A DNA stretch of 64,000 nt. Source: Turbatrix aceti. Taxonomy: Eukaryota; Nematoda; Chromadorea; Rhabditida; Panagrolaimidae. The notes below the pieces were generated by a model. The model saw only the letters and a list, made by a program, of their open reading frames with translations. It made no database searches and had not been told where the DNA came from. Positions 11,470 to 21,900 of this stretch are shown here, in pieces. The stretch lies in contig OZ017768.1 in assembly GCA_963969345.1 (NCBI GenBank), positions 9,650,193-9,714,192 of the forward strand. Direction: 5' to 3'. Within the stretch, counting starts at the first letter, position 1, and every line of letters starts with the position of its first letter. A program made the translations under genes and the position numbers.

Positions 11470-12330
11470 TGTTCAAAACGCGCACACATGCGTCACATCT
11501 CGTTTTTGCAACTCCCGACGCGAAAATTTGGCAACGCGATCGGACGAGTTCGCAGTTCTCGGACTTGGAATTTTTTCTTGTTTTTTCTTCATTTTTATGA
11601 CTTTTGCTTCTATTTGTTGTTGTTTCGCTTGCTCTTCGACGTATATTTTGTGCTGCAACTACCCATGGACTACTATGAAGCGGCAGGATGACAGGACAGT
11701 GACTGGCAGCAACGTTGGTGAGTTTGGGGAGAGGGTGGGAAGATTTTTTGGGCTTTCAAATGACATTTTTTTGAAAAAATTCGTTGTATCGTGGCTTGGC
11801 CATGCTGCTGTTCTGATTTCGCTTGTTGATAGGTTCTTGAGGTTGGCGTTTGAGTTGGGGGAATACTAGGCTGATGATAGGTTACCGATATTGTCGATCG
11901 TCGGCGCTTCAGAACCGCATGCTTTGCCAAGTCACGGTAACTCGAAAATTGAAAACACATGTCATTTGTTAGTTGTTAATGATTTTTTTTGTATTCCAGC
12001 GATGTCTAATTTTCATCAGGTGAACCCTCATGTGATTTACGGCTGAAAAAAACGCTAAATATTTTTAGGCCATATTTTTTAACGTCTCCATCCGTTGTTG
12101 TGACATGGACGTTTTCGAGCAAAGACACCGGCTGCGAATTTACTTCTGCATCTCTTCTTTCGGTGAGTTTTATGTATTATTTTTCTTTCCATATCCAACG
12201 AATCTACTGACAACAACGTTTTTAGGCCACTTCCTCTCTGCCAACGTCTGTTCTGATCTCGGATTCTCTGCCAACGTCTGTTCTCATTCCGGGTCGATGA
12301 AAAACGCATCAGATCCCAAGGACTACTAAT
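11470..12330 (+). other. Possible spliced transcript downstream of repeat copy 1
   Basis: Splice-like signals and less AT-rich blocks occur here (for example around 11640-11720 and 12225-12300, the latter after TTTTTAG). A similar arrangement follows repeat copy 3 at 18957-19630. No reading frame is convincing. GCCAACGTCTGTTCT occurs twice in the last block. I cannot say whether this is a gene. Confidence 0.2.
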
Positions 12331-12742
12331 TCGGTTATACTCAACTCACGGCATGTTTGAAATACGTTTTTCTTGTCATTTTATGCATCATTTGTTGTAA
12401 TAATAATAAATACCGTACCTAAAACCGTGCCGAGGGGGGTGTAGGGGGCCAAAAAAGCAGCAACAGGAAGGGGGTTCGTCACGCTTTGCCAACGCTTTTC
12501 GTGCAGAGACCAACGCAAAACTGGCCGCAACGTTGTTTGCAGAACAGCAATTTATTGCAACATTGCTTTCCCGAAAGCAACGCTGATTTAAGGCAGCTAA
12601 CTTAGCAATATTTTGCTGTCCCGACATGAATTAATTGCTTTTCAGAAAGCAATGACCGAAATTATTTTTTTGTGAGCAATACAACGTTCAAATCAAAAAT
12701 CCAAATGCGTTTAGCAAAAAAATGTTTGCAAGTATGCATTTA

Positions 12743-12853
12743 AAATTTTTAGAAACTCTCTACCGTATCAAGCGTGGTGGTGTTGCTGCTCCAAAGCTAG
12801 ATTTGTCTACCATACACATCCCAGAAATGCCTGCTAACGTTTTGGGGGTGATA
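12743..12853 (+). pseudogene. Fragment of guanylyl cyclase exon 7
   Basis: The end of the preceding intron plus the first 100 or so bases of the cyclase exon starting at 7786 are present, with about four substitutions in the coding part (ACTCTCTACCGTATCAAGCG is exact). Because intron bases are included, it was copied as DNA rather than through mRNA. It lies inside a sequence that otherwise resembles 15748-15870, so it appears to have been inserted there or to have replaced a segment. Confidence 0.85.
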
Positions 12854-13129
12854 GTCGTATGTTTTCATGCCAGAACATAAAAGCCGAAACGTTGTTACAA
12901 GTAAAACTAAATGTGTTATCAAGGAAAGTCTTAAAAGTACCGAAAAATTAGGCAAGAAACCCGGCATACTATGTTCCGCTCCCCGTAATTTTTGGAAAAC
13001 GTTGCGCGCAACGTGCGAGCGCGCGCAGTCGCAGCCTCACTGTGCGTAAATAACGATCAGGTTGATTTTTTTTCACAGGCATTTTTTGTATTTGTGTTTT
13101 AACCAAGCCTATTAGAGGTTAGCCCAATT
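12854..13129. repeat. Repeat remnant related to 15790-15870
   Basis: AAAGCCGAAA and CCGAAAAATTAGGCAAGAA words match the stretch after 15850. No gene is seen. Confidence 0.35.
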
Positions 13130-13452
13130 TTATTATAATGGACTTTGGTATCAACATGAAATTGATACATCTGTTGCAAGTTTCTGTGCACATCATTTTT
13201 TCCATCAAAGCCCATGTAATGTTCTGTAAAATTTTTATTCGTTTCTGCAAAATTATTCGTTTCTGTAATAGCTTTCAGAAAAAATACATAAGGTCTGTAA
13301 AGGATAATGTGATGTCATGCAAAGAATATCCATAATACAGCCCCTCCTACATTTTCTGCTGCGTGCCGGGACTATTCGCTACACACAATCTTGCAAAAAA
13401 TTGTCGATATATACTGTGCCTTTTGTCAGTCGTGTCATATTCAAACTGAAAC
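13130..13452 (+). promoter_or_regulatory. Duplicated upstream region and TATA box of lectin-like gene A
   Basis: This region is similar to 20040-20319 upstream of gene B. The best-kept part is ACAATCTTGCAAAAAA (13382 and 20251), followed by a TATA-like ATATATA at 13405-13411, about 45 bases before the start codon. In gene B TATATAA is at 20276-20282 at the same distance. Because the sequences around are less similar than the exons, these words may be functional promoter elements. Confidence 0.5.
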
Positions 13453-14707
13453 ATGTATCAACTCTCTCTCATCTTCCTCTTTAGCGTTGTTGTCCAATTA
13501 TCGGCTGCGTTGTTAAACAAATGCCCCGATGACACTTACGTCGAAAAGGAATTCAATGGAATAAGAAAGTGTTACAAGATGTACAAGGCGGACGACATAC
13601 CTCATCGGTGTTCGCTCATTGACTACTGTCGCCCTCTGCACCCGGATGCCATTCCAACAACCATAAACTCGATTGAAGAACAAGAATTCATAAGTATGTT
13701 AAAAAAATTTTTGCTTTTTGATTCATTTTTTCCAGAGGCATTTGTGGATGCAGATTTAGTTACTCTTATTGGCGTCTATATTCCGTGCCCGCTACCACTG
13801 AACCCCAAAAATTTTGCAAATGTTGATGGAACTCCAATTCCTGCACCTATTGAAGTTATAAATAAAGGTGATGATTCATTCTTTGCAGTAATAGACCACC
13901 ATAGAACAGATGATCTTGAAACTCCAATACACCATGGCTGGTACAATAGATCTGTTTTGTGCGCTATCACAATAAGTTCTTCACCGTGCCCCGACAGCTC
14001 CTACGTTTATATGGAATTCAACGGCGTTGGTAAATGCTATAAAAATTATACCACGCTCTACCCCATTGATCGCTGCGATCTTATTAATGTCTGCCGTCCT
14101 TTGAACCCTGATGCCATTCCTGCAACCATCAAGTCGATTGAAGAACGCGAATTTATTAGTGAGTCAAACATGCCAGGGGCGTGACTTTAGCGTTTTTCAG
14201 AGACAATTGTGAATCCAAATGTGTATACTGCCATTGGCGTCAGCATTCCTTGCCCGCTACCATACAACGTCAAGAATTACAAGAACGTCGACGGCACACC
14301 GCTCCCTGCGCCTCTGGAAGTGACCACTGGCATTTGGCCAGACCAGTACATTGGCATGTTGTCGAACGGCAAAACCGATAACCTTTACCCGAATGATCCA
14401 ATGTTCCACGGCGACGTTTTATGTGAAATCTCAATCTTTTTTTTCTGTCCGCCGGGCACTTATCCCGATTCTCCCGATGGCATCATTAGAAAGGACACGA
14501 ATTGTGTTCAGTACGTCCCATATGTTCCAGGCTCTGTCAGTTTGTTTTTTAATAAAAAAAAAGATTTTTGTCTTTCAGACACCAGAAGCCACTTGTGCAA
14601 ATCTGAGTTCACAATACAGCTACAAGCCGCCTCCTGAAATTCCATGTTCTCTTCCAAAAACTATCGTGCATAAGAAACCGGCGCCGATGCCATATTGTCC
14701 CCTTTAA
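13453..14707 (+). CDS. Secreted two-domain C-type-lectin-like protein, copy A
   Basis: Exons 13453-13693, 13736-14158, 14201-14535 and 14579-14707 join to 375 residues. A signal peptide (MYQLSLIFLFSVVVQLSAA) is followed by two similar Cys-rich domains: CPDDTYVEKEFNGIRKCYK...INSIEEQEFI...GVYIPCPLP...NVDGTP...VLCAI, and again CPDSSYVYMEFNGVGKCYK...IKSIEEREFI...NVDGTP...VLCEI. The order C, FNG..CYK, SIEE.EFI, IG, DGTP, C follows nematode C-type-lectin (CLEC) domains, although the WIGL and Ca-binding words are weak, so carbohydrate binding is uncertain. The tail is proline- and cysteine-rich. The first intron is only 42 bp and can be read through without a stop. Confidence 0.75.
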
Positions 14708-14935
14708 CGGGATAATTATTTCGCAGCGTTGGAGTGCAACTGCATCTAATTGTATCAATCAGATGCAAGATAGACATCAATATACAATTTCACGTTTCAC
14801 ACTTTTACATTTACGAGCGTAGTGAGTCGAGTCGAGCCAAGCTTTGTGCTCGAGTTACGCGTGTTACCAATGACAATTCTATAAATCGATCCGTCCCGAT
14901 GCATTCATGCAGCAGCTTGCGTAAAACGCACATTC
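14708..14935. repeat. Duplicated 3' flank of lectin-like gene A
   Basis: This matches 21575-21830. It contains one copy of the CATCTAATTGTATCAATYAG word that is expanded to three in the other flank. No further gene is seen. Confidence 0.7.
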
Positions 14936-15037
14936 GTGTATGATTTGAAAAATGAGGAAACATTTATGTTTGAACGTTTACCTTAAACTTGCTCACTGTT
15001 TTCCAGTGTCAGAGTCACGACATCAGCATCGGCATGA
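14936..15037 (-). pseudogene. Decayed copy of the ERp44-like exon 1 and splice donor
   Basis: This is a close match to 9508-9612, covering part of the intron, the donor and the start of the coding exon (GTCACGACATCAGCATCGGC against GTCACGACATCAGCATTGGC). The GGTAAGC donor of the functional gene is changed and the start region is missing. Confidence 0.75.
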
Positions 15038-15125
15038 AATTGTGGAATTTAGCGTAAATTAACTACAAATATCATAGTTTTGACATAAACCGCTTGGAAT
15101 CCTCCGAGCCGGCTTGGTCGAGTCT

Positions 15126-15488
15126 AGGCATGTCAGAAAGGGGCCGACAACCCCCGGGGCCGCAGGCGACCCCGACCCCCGGGGGCAGGGGGCCGATTTA
15201 GGCAGACCCCCAAAGTCCCCTCAGGCCCCAAAGATTTTTTTCTTCTTGAAAGACCAAAAACAAGTTGGAAAATTTGATTATTTGGTTGTTTACGCTTACT
15301 TAAAGACCTCCCTATAGTGCTTATCCAATGAATTAAAAGTGATCCCAGTTTTGGTATAATTTTGTTTTAATTTTTTTGAATATCAAAAAACAATTTTGTG
15401 AAGGGGGCATAGGGGGGTCCGGGGGCCGGGGCCAAGAAGGGGGGCCGAGGGGACCAGGGCCCAAAACTTTATGCCCTCTGACATGCCT
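15126..15488. mobile_element. G/C-rich MITE with AGGCATGTCAGA inverted ends
   Basis: AGGCATGTCAGA at the left end is exactly complemented by TCTGACATGCCT at the right end. Just inside are G- and C-runs (GGGGCCGA..., GGGGGCCGGGGCC...) of opposite orientation. The element is 363 bp and separates the two halves of the duplicated ERp44-like segment. GGTCGA occurs outside both ends but there is no clean 8-bp duplication. A hAT-like origin is possible but unproven. Confidence 0.55.
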
Positions 15489-15506
15489 GCGGTCGACAAC
15501 TCTGAT

Positions 15507-15870
15507 ACGAAACGAAACTTCAAAACCAAGCGTGATGCCATGAATCAGCAATGAATCACCGCCAGCAACCGCAACAGCCAGGCAGAACCAACTTCCGATG
15601 ATGTATCAACGTTCTGCTTCTGTACAGATCATAAGTTATTCCTTTCGGGGTTCAAAATACAAAATTCTGATTGATCGTTTATGCTTTAACCTCTGCAGTG
15701 CATAAACAAGAACTGAAAACATGAAAGAAAATTACCTGATAAAGTCCAATACGGCGTTCAAATCTAAAATCCAAAATGCGTTTTGCAAAAAAAAAATATT
15801 TGCAAAAATACATTTAAAATTCACTAGATATGTTATTAACCAGAGTCTAAAAAAAGCCGAAAAATTAGTC
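15507..15870. repeat. Copy of the ERp44-like upstream flank plus repeat remnant
   Basis: 15507-15713 matches 9969-10215. 15748-15870 matches the pieces at 12685-12740 and 12890-12970. There is no gene. Confidence 0.6.
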
Positions 15871-15902
15871 CCGAAGCCAGAGTTGTTCAATTCGACAATT
15901 TT

Positions 15903-16068
15903 CAGCGCTCGCTCTGCTCGCGCTCTTTGAGCAATTCAATTTTCCGTGCTCGCTCTGCTCATGCTCTTTGAGTTCCTAAAATTTTCGCGCTCGCTCCGCT
16001 CGCGCTCTTTTATTCTCAGATCCTTTGCTCTTGCTCTGCTCACGCTCGTGAGTTGAGCAAGAGCGAAC
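15903..16068. repeat. Tandem CGCTCGCTCTGCTC repeat, block 1
   Basis: About three diverged units of roughly 50 bp, each with a core such as GCTCGCTCTGCTCGCGCTCT separated by TTGAGCAATTCAATTTT-like spacers. The core is partly self-complementary. A second block is at 16236-16385. Confidence 0.7.
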
Positions 16069-16235
16069 ATGGCTCACACAAAAAAAGTGAATTTTGAGCC
16101 AAAATTCAGTTCCTCACTAAAAGAAAGACCGTATACTCCTTGGAGATACCCCCAACATCGTGTTTTTGGTCGAAATTACCAGTATTTTAGTATTTGTAGC
16201 ACTAAATTTATAGTGAGCAGTGCTCATTTTAAAAA

Positions 16236-16385
16236 TTTCTCTTGCTCGCTCTGCTCACGCTCTTTGAGCAATTCAATTTTTCGTGCTCGCTCTGCTCATG
16301 CTCATTGAGCACTCCAATTTTTCGCGCTCGCTCCGCTCGCGCTCGTGAGCTGAGCAGGAGCGAGCAGTGAGCAGGAGCAATTTGG
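16236..16385. repeat. Tandem CGCTCGCTCTGCTC repeat, block 2
   Basis: These are the same units as at 15903, here ending in CTCGTGAGCTGAGCAGGAGCGAGC, which inverts the core and could form a hairpin. Confidence 0.7.
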
Positions 16386-16591
16386 TGAGCATCGAACAAC
16401 TCTGCCCGAAGCCCGGCTCGGCCTGTTTTGGCCCGTTTGAGTTTTTGCAAAATTCTGTGTATATGGCTCGGTGCCACACTGATGACACCTCAATGTACAA
16501 GTTTGCGATAAAATGCGCAGATGCAACTATGTTTGGCAAAGCTATCAACGTTGACCGGCGTCTATAGCATCCACGGCATACATGAACCTTG

Positions 16592-16735
16592 CACTGAGAA
16601 AAAATTTTTATGTCAGTTTTCAAAACTGACACTTTTTGTACAAAAAAACAGCCAAATTTTGGCTGTTTTCAAAACAGCCATTTTCTTGTCAGGAAAAACT
16701 GACATATTTCAAAAGCTCAGTTTTTCAAACTGGGT
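16592..16735. mobile_element. Left end of a CACTGARAAAA inverted-repeat element
   Basis: The end sequence CACTGAGAAAAAATTTTTATG is followed by palindromes built on TGTCAG...CTGACA and ACAGCCAAATTTTGGCTGT. An inverted relative ends at 19952. The two could bound one 3.36-kb element that includes repeat copies 2 and 3, or be two solo MITEs. Confidence 0.5.
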
Positions 16736-16892
16736 TGTTGAGGGTTTTATGTGGCATTCTGCATATGCAAATGTTTTCTTGTGTTCCCAGCATCGTTTAA
16801 AAAGTGGATTTATCATTTTTGGGTGAAAATGATAGGAGATAAGGCATCTGGTTTCAGCCGCGGCGAAAATGAAAAAAAGCCCAGCTTTTTCC

Positions 16893-16965
16893 AAAATAGC
16901 GATGCTGGTAGGGGGTAGGACTGTGAAGCTGAGGGTGTGCGGTTCGAGTCCCGCAATACGAAAAT
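16893..16965 (+). ncRNA. tRNA-like scrap with a Pol III B-box-like word
   Basis: GGTTCGAGTCC at about 16937 is a B-box match, preceded by a GGTAGGGG run where an A-box might be. The T stem pairs poorly and no acceptor stem can be built, so this is not a working tRNA. It may be a tRNA-derived SINE or a chance match. Confidence 0.2.
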
Positions 16966-17039
16966 TTTTTTTTATGGTGTTTTTCTATTGTATTCGGCAT
17001 TTCTAGTTTTTTGGCAAGCAAAAATACAAATGTTCGAAC

Positions 17040-17770
17040 AATTTTGATTGCCGAAATCGGCCAAAATTGTCGAATTTGAGGGAGGTATGGTAAAAAAATC
17101 GTTGTGAGTGAACCAGAAGAGCTAAAAATGTGGGGGACAGCAATTCTGAAGCGCAATAAAATTCTCTAACTAATTTTGAAAAAAAATATACACCTTGTCA
17201 CTTTGAAAGTTTCGAAAAAATTGAAATTTCCGAAAAAAATTAGGTTTTCGAAACTTTTTAGAACCCGAATCACAAAACTGATAGCACCATTGTATTCTGC
17301 GTTCATTTTTACCCCTGTGCCTAAATTTTCAAAAAAATGCATAACAAACGCGCCGTTTGTTGATTTTTTTGCCGAACCCTACTTTGAAAATTTTTGTTGC
17401 CTGGAACTCAAAAAAAGTAGGGTTCAGGAGAAATTATACACCGGCGCGTCGGAAAGAGAAAAAATTCTGAAACACCGCCCTTAGACGTAAAAGATGCTGC
17501 GGAATCTAATTTTGATATTCGTTTTTTGATCCGGTTTTGAAAATGTTTCGAAATTTTCGAAACAAAATTTTTGTTTCAAAAATTTAATTTTTTCTTGCAC
17601 TTGCTTAATCATTAAGGTTGGACTAAATATAATCGTTAGAAAGAAAATTTTGTTGCGCGTCGAATGCATTTTGGATTGGGTTTCGATCTTTATTATGTAC
17701 ATAAATATGATTTTTCTAGTACACCCTACTCAAATTTGTCACAAATGCCAACTTTGCAAAACGGGAATCG
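17040..17770 (+). repeat. Three-copy 0.7-kb repeat, copy 2
   Basis: Anchors are GGAGGTATGGTAAAAAAAT (17081), CAATTCTGAAGCGCAATAAA, CCGAACCCTACTTTGAAAAT with its inverse AAAAAAAGTAGGG, and CTAGTACACCCTACTC (17716). It lies in direct tandem with copy 3 at a spacing of 1024 bases. Confidence 0.65.
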
Positions 17771-18059
17771 CCTCATTTGAAAGACGATGCTCGATTCTAT
17801 TTGTACTAAAAAAAGAAAGACAATGGACAATAAACGCTCATTGTTTTGAATTTTTTAAATAAATTTAATTCAATCGACTTTTGTCCAGAGTTCCAAAGCG
17901 CACCAGACTGCCGAGGCTTTCGCATGTTGCGCGCGCGAGTCAATGCATTTTGAAGATGTGGATTTCGCACCAAGTTACAAAAAAATGTAACTCAGCCCAA
18001 AATTCAGTTTTTTTTATGAAATTTTGTTTACAGACAGTTTCAGGGGTGTTCTTTATGCT

Positions 18060-18790
18060 GACACAATTCTTTTTTTTAATTCGTTCGAAATTGACAAAAT
18101 CGAAGGAGGTATGGTAGAAAAATCGCGGCGCATAAACAAAATGAGCTAGGAAGGCAAACAAAAGCAATTCTGAAGCGAAACAAAATTCTCTAACTGATTC
18201 TGAAGAAAAATCTATACCTCATCACCTTAGAAGTTTTGAAAAAAATGAAATTTCTGAGAAAAATTAAGTTTTCGGAACTTTTTAGAACTCAATTTAAAAA
18301 ACTGAGTACGCCATTCGCTTCAGCGTTCATTTCTGCCCCGGACCCTAACGTTTCGCGTAAATGCATTTCGAACGCGATCCATGCCGATTTTTTTACCGAA
18401 CCCTACTTTGAAAGATTTTGGTGTTTGCTCAACAAAAAAAGGGAGGTTCAGGAGAAAATTTGCACTGGCGCGCGGAAAAAATATAAAATTCTGAAACAAT
18501 CGCTCCAGATGTAAAAGATACTGTAGAATGCGATGCCGATTTTAGTTTTTGGATTACGCTTCGAAAAAGTTTTGAGAATTCATATTTCAGGAAAATTTTT
18601 TGGAAGTTTGAGTTTCTCAGGCATTTGAAAATTATTATGAATCATGTACATATTTTTACTGGATAGAAAATTTTGTTGCGCTTCGAATTCATTTTTAACT
18701 GCATGCGTAACTTTATTTTTTACCAAGTAATGAATTTTCTAGTACACCTCCTTTAATTTTGTCAAAAATGAAAATTTTGAAAAACGCCAG
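18060..18790 (+). repeat. Three-copy 0.7-kb repeat, copy 3
   Basis: It has the same anchor order: GGAGGTATGGTAGAAAAAT (18105), GCAATTCTGAAGCG, CCGAACCCTACTTTGAAAG, AATTCTGAAAC and CTAGTACACC (18739). The right arm of the GTAGGG inverted pair is mutated. Confidence 0.65.
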
Positions 18791-18956
18791 TAGCCCAGTT
18801 CGAACGACAATACGTGATTCTATTTTGTCAAAACAAAAAATTTACAAATATCTATTCAAAAACCTAAGTTTTCGAATTTAGAAATAAATTTCGTCCAATT
18901 AATTTTACAAATAGCGCGTTCTGCGACTTTTCCGTTGTTGAGGTGTCTCAACACGA

Positions 18957-19630
18957 ATGTTGCGTCGCAGCGCTCGGCTTGATCAGCCCAACTTTGTTCT
19001 TTTTTTGTCTGTTTTTTTTTCTCGTTCGTGTTGTAATTGTTGTTTTTTTAGCGTGAATTGTTTTGGTTTTGTTTCAGACTCTTCCGGCGACACCCTCCAA
19101 GCATGTACAACCTACCGGCACCCTTATCCGAGCGAACCTTCCTCCACTGACGTAGGTTTTTGAATTTTTCCAAGTTTTGGGGCGGTTTCACTATTTTTTG
19201 TATACCAACCAAGTTTCAATCATTTTCTTTCCTTTTTATGCGATTGTGCCATGAGAGTTCTGCAAATTGTTAGGTAGGATTGCGCTGCGACAGCTGGGGT
19301 GCCAAGATTTGGCTTCACAATTGCAAAAAAAGGTGAAAAATGATTGAAGGGCAGTTGGCATCAAATTTTTTGATAAAAAATGGCTGGGGTTTTATTTTGT
19401 ATTCAGTAATTCTTCCAAGCTTTCAGATTACTTCACATAGCCTTCATACACTCTTGCCTGCATGCAAAATGTAAGTTTTTGGAAAAAAATTGAAAACCGA
19501 GCTAATTTTCTTGATTTTTAGGCCCAATCGGCTTCATCAACGGTCAAGGGGCAGCGGTGAAATCGACGTTGACGGCGACGACATGATGAACTCGACAACG
19601 GCTACTGCAAGCTCTGGCCTAACACGGTGA
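18957..19630 (+). other. Possible spliced transcript downstream of repeat copy 3
   Basis: Three blocks have exon-like composition and splice signals: 19078-19150 (after TTTCAG, before GTAGGT), about 19427-19471 (after TTTCAG, before GTAAGT) and from 19522 (after TTTTTAG). Joining them gives only short reading frames in any phase. The similar layout after copy 1 suggests a non-coding or decayed gene belonging to the repeat. Confidence 0.2.
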
Positions 19631-19821
19631 CACTCCAGAACAGAAACAGACGAGCAAACAGCTCCACAAGAACGACAAATTCCGCTGATTTTTTGTGTAT
19701 GCTTTTTTGTTGATTATTTGTTTGATAATGATAAATTATGATGTAAACTACGGTTTGAATGGCACAATAGGGGGTAATCAATGGCAAAAAGCAGGGCAAC
19801 GAAAAAGCGCGGGAAAAACCC

Positions 19822-19952
19822 ATTTGTCAGTTTTTGTGGCCAAATGTGTCAGTTTTAACAGCCAGAAATGTGTCAGAGAAAACTGTCGTTTTTGGAAATA
19901 GCACAAAAACAGCCAAATTTGGCTGTTTTTCCTGACATGATTTTTTTCAGTG
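19822..19952. mobile_element. Right (inverted) end of the CACTGARAAAA element
   Basis: This is the inverse of 16592-16735: ACAGCCAAATTTGGCTGT, then CCTGACATGATTTTTTTCAGTG. The lectin-like duplication begins shortly after it. Confidence 0.5.
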
Positions 19953-20039
19953 TGCGCATGTAAAATTATGTATATTGCGAACATAATGTTTGCAACGTTG
20001 TTCGTGGTTTTTGGCTTTTTTAATAGTATTGTCATTTCG

Positions 20040-20319
20040 TGGTATCAAGTTGATACATGGGATGTGATGGAAAAAATGATGTGCACGGAAATTTTCTGCA
20101 GATTTTATGTTCATAGTATCTGTTCAGGAAATTTTTATTGGGATCTCCAAAAAGTAATGACTTTCAGAAAAAAATTCATATGGTTTGTAAACGATAATGT
20201 GATGCCATGTAAAAAATACGTAACACAGCCACTCCTACATTTTTTGCAGCACAATCTTGCAAAAAAATTGCCATTATATAAGGTGCATGTTGTCAGTTGT
20301 GTTTTTTTCATACCAAAAC
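20040..20319 (+). promoter_or_regulatory. Upstream region and TATA box of lectin-like gene B
   Basis: ACAATCTTGCAAAAAA (20251) and TATATAA (20276-20282), about 38 bases before the start codon, match the arrangement before gene A. Confidence 0.5.
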
Positions 20320-21574
20320 ATGTATCAACTCTCTCTCATCTTCCTCTTTAGCGTCGTTGTCCAATTATCAGCTGCGTTGTTCAACAAATGCCCCGATGAC
20401 ACTTACGTCGAAAAGGAATTCAATGGAATAAGAAAGTGTTACAAGATGTACAAGGCGGACGACATACCTCATCGGTGTTCGCTCATTGACTACTGTCGCC
20501 CTCTGCACCCGGATGCCATTCCAACAACCATAAACTCGATTGAAGAACGAGAATTCATAAGTCCGTCTAACAACTTTTTGCTTTTTGATTGATTTTTTTC
20601 AGAAGCATTTGTGGATACAGATATAGCTGCTCTTATTGGCGTCTATATCCCGTGCCCGCTACCACGCGACCCCAAAAATTATGTAAATGTTGATGGAACT
20701 CCAATTCCTGCACCTATTGAAGCAATAGAGAAAGGTGATGATTTATTCTTTGTAGTAGTATACCACCATATGACAGCTGATCTTGAAACTCCAATACACC
20801 ATGGCTGGTACAATAGATCTGTTTTGTGCGCTATCACAATAAGTTCTTCACCGTGCCCCGACAGCTCCTACGTTTATATGGAATTCAACGGCGTTGGTAA
20901 ATGCTATAAAAATTATACCACGCTCTACCCCATTGATCGCTGCGATCTTATTAATGTCTGCCGTCCTTTGAACCCTGATGCCATTCCTGCAACCATCAAG
21001 TCGATTGAAGAACGCGAATTTATTAGTGAGTCAAACATGCCAGGGGCGTGACTTTAGCGTTTTTCAGAGACAATTGTGAATCCAAATGTGTATACTGCCA
21101 TTGGCGTCAGCATTCCTTGCCCGCTACCATACAACGTCAAGAATTACAAGAACGTCGACGGCACACCGCTCCCTGCGCCTCTGGAAGTGACCACTGGCAT
21201 TTGGCCAGACCAGTACATTGGCATGTTGTCGAACGGCAAAACCGATAACCTTTACCCGAATGATCCAATGTTCCACGGCGACGTTTTATGTGAAATCTCA
21301 ATCTTTTTTTTCTGTCCGCCGGGCACTTATCCCGATTCTCCCGATGGCATCATTAGAAAGGACACGAATTGTGTACAGTACGTCCCATATGTTCCAGGCT
21401 CTGTCAGTTTGTTTTTTAATAAAAAAAAAGATTTTTGTCTTTCAGACACCAGAAGCCACTTGTGCAAATCTGAGTTCACAATACAGCTACAAGCCGCCTC
21501 CTGAAATTCCATGTTCTCTTCCAAAAACTATCGTGCATAAGAAACCGGCGCCGATGCCATATTGTCCCCTTTAA
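20320..21574 (+). CDS. Secreted two-domain C-type-lectin-like protein, copy B
   Basis: Exons 20320-20560, 20603-21025, 21068-21402 and 21446-21574 give 375 residues at a constant offset of 6867 from copy A. The second domain and tail are virtually identical at DNA level. Most substitutions, many of them changing the protein, fall in the first half of exon 2 (for example PLPRDPKNYVN against PLPLNPKNFAN, and FFVVVYHHMT against FFAVIDHHRT). Intron 1 is also 42 bp but starts GTCCGT, a poor donor, and contains an in-frame stop, so it must be spliced for a full product. Function is as for copy A: a predicted secreted lectin-like protein. Confidence 0.72.
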
Positions 21575-21606
21575 CGGGATCATTATTTCGCAGCGTTGGA
21601 GTGCAA

Positions 21607-21683
21607 CTGCATCTAATTGTATCAATTAGATGCATCTAATTGTATCAATTAGATGCATCTAATTGTATCAATTAGATGCAAGA
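21607..21683. repeat. Expanded near-palindromic tandem repeat
   Basis: Three adjacent copies of a 24-bp, almost self-complementary word (CATCTAATTGTATCAATTAG...). The flank of copy A has one. This is a simple length difference between the two duplicates. Confidence 0.9.
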
Positions 21684-21900
21684 TAGACATCAATATACAA
21701 TTTCACGTTTCACACTTTTACATTTACGAGCGTAGTGAGTCGAGTCGAGCCAAGCTTTGTGCTCGAGTTACGCGTGTTACCAATGACAATTATATAAATT
21801 GATCCGCCCCGATGCACTCATGCAGCAGCTTCGTGTGCACAGTTAAGTTCTCCAAACTTCTGCTTCTACTCTTGGCAAATCACCTTCACCACTATCGCAA

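Larger units (their letters stand above)
10365..12676. repeat. Possible inverted-repeat-bounded segment enclosing repeat copy 1
   Basis: CTCACAGAAAAATTTCAACA at 10365 and the inverse of a similar sequence ending TTTTTTTGTGAG at 12676 could be the ends of one large non-autonomous DNA transposon of about 2.3 kb. Both ends also carry AAGCAAT/ATTGCTT words just inside. I see no clean target duplication, so these could be ends of two unrelated elements. Confidence 0.25.

Noticed and set aside
14209..14637. Reading the lectin-like exon 3 as a separate 142-residue protein
   Set aside because: It begins within an exon that joins in phase to upstream and downstream exons of the same gene.
15114..15551. 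Gly/Pro-rich short proteins on both strands
   Set aside because: They come from the G/C-rich arms of the inverted-repeat element at 15126-15488.
16893..16965. A functional tRNA gene
   Set aside because: Only the B-box word fits. The T stem has mismatches and there is no acceptor stem.
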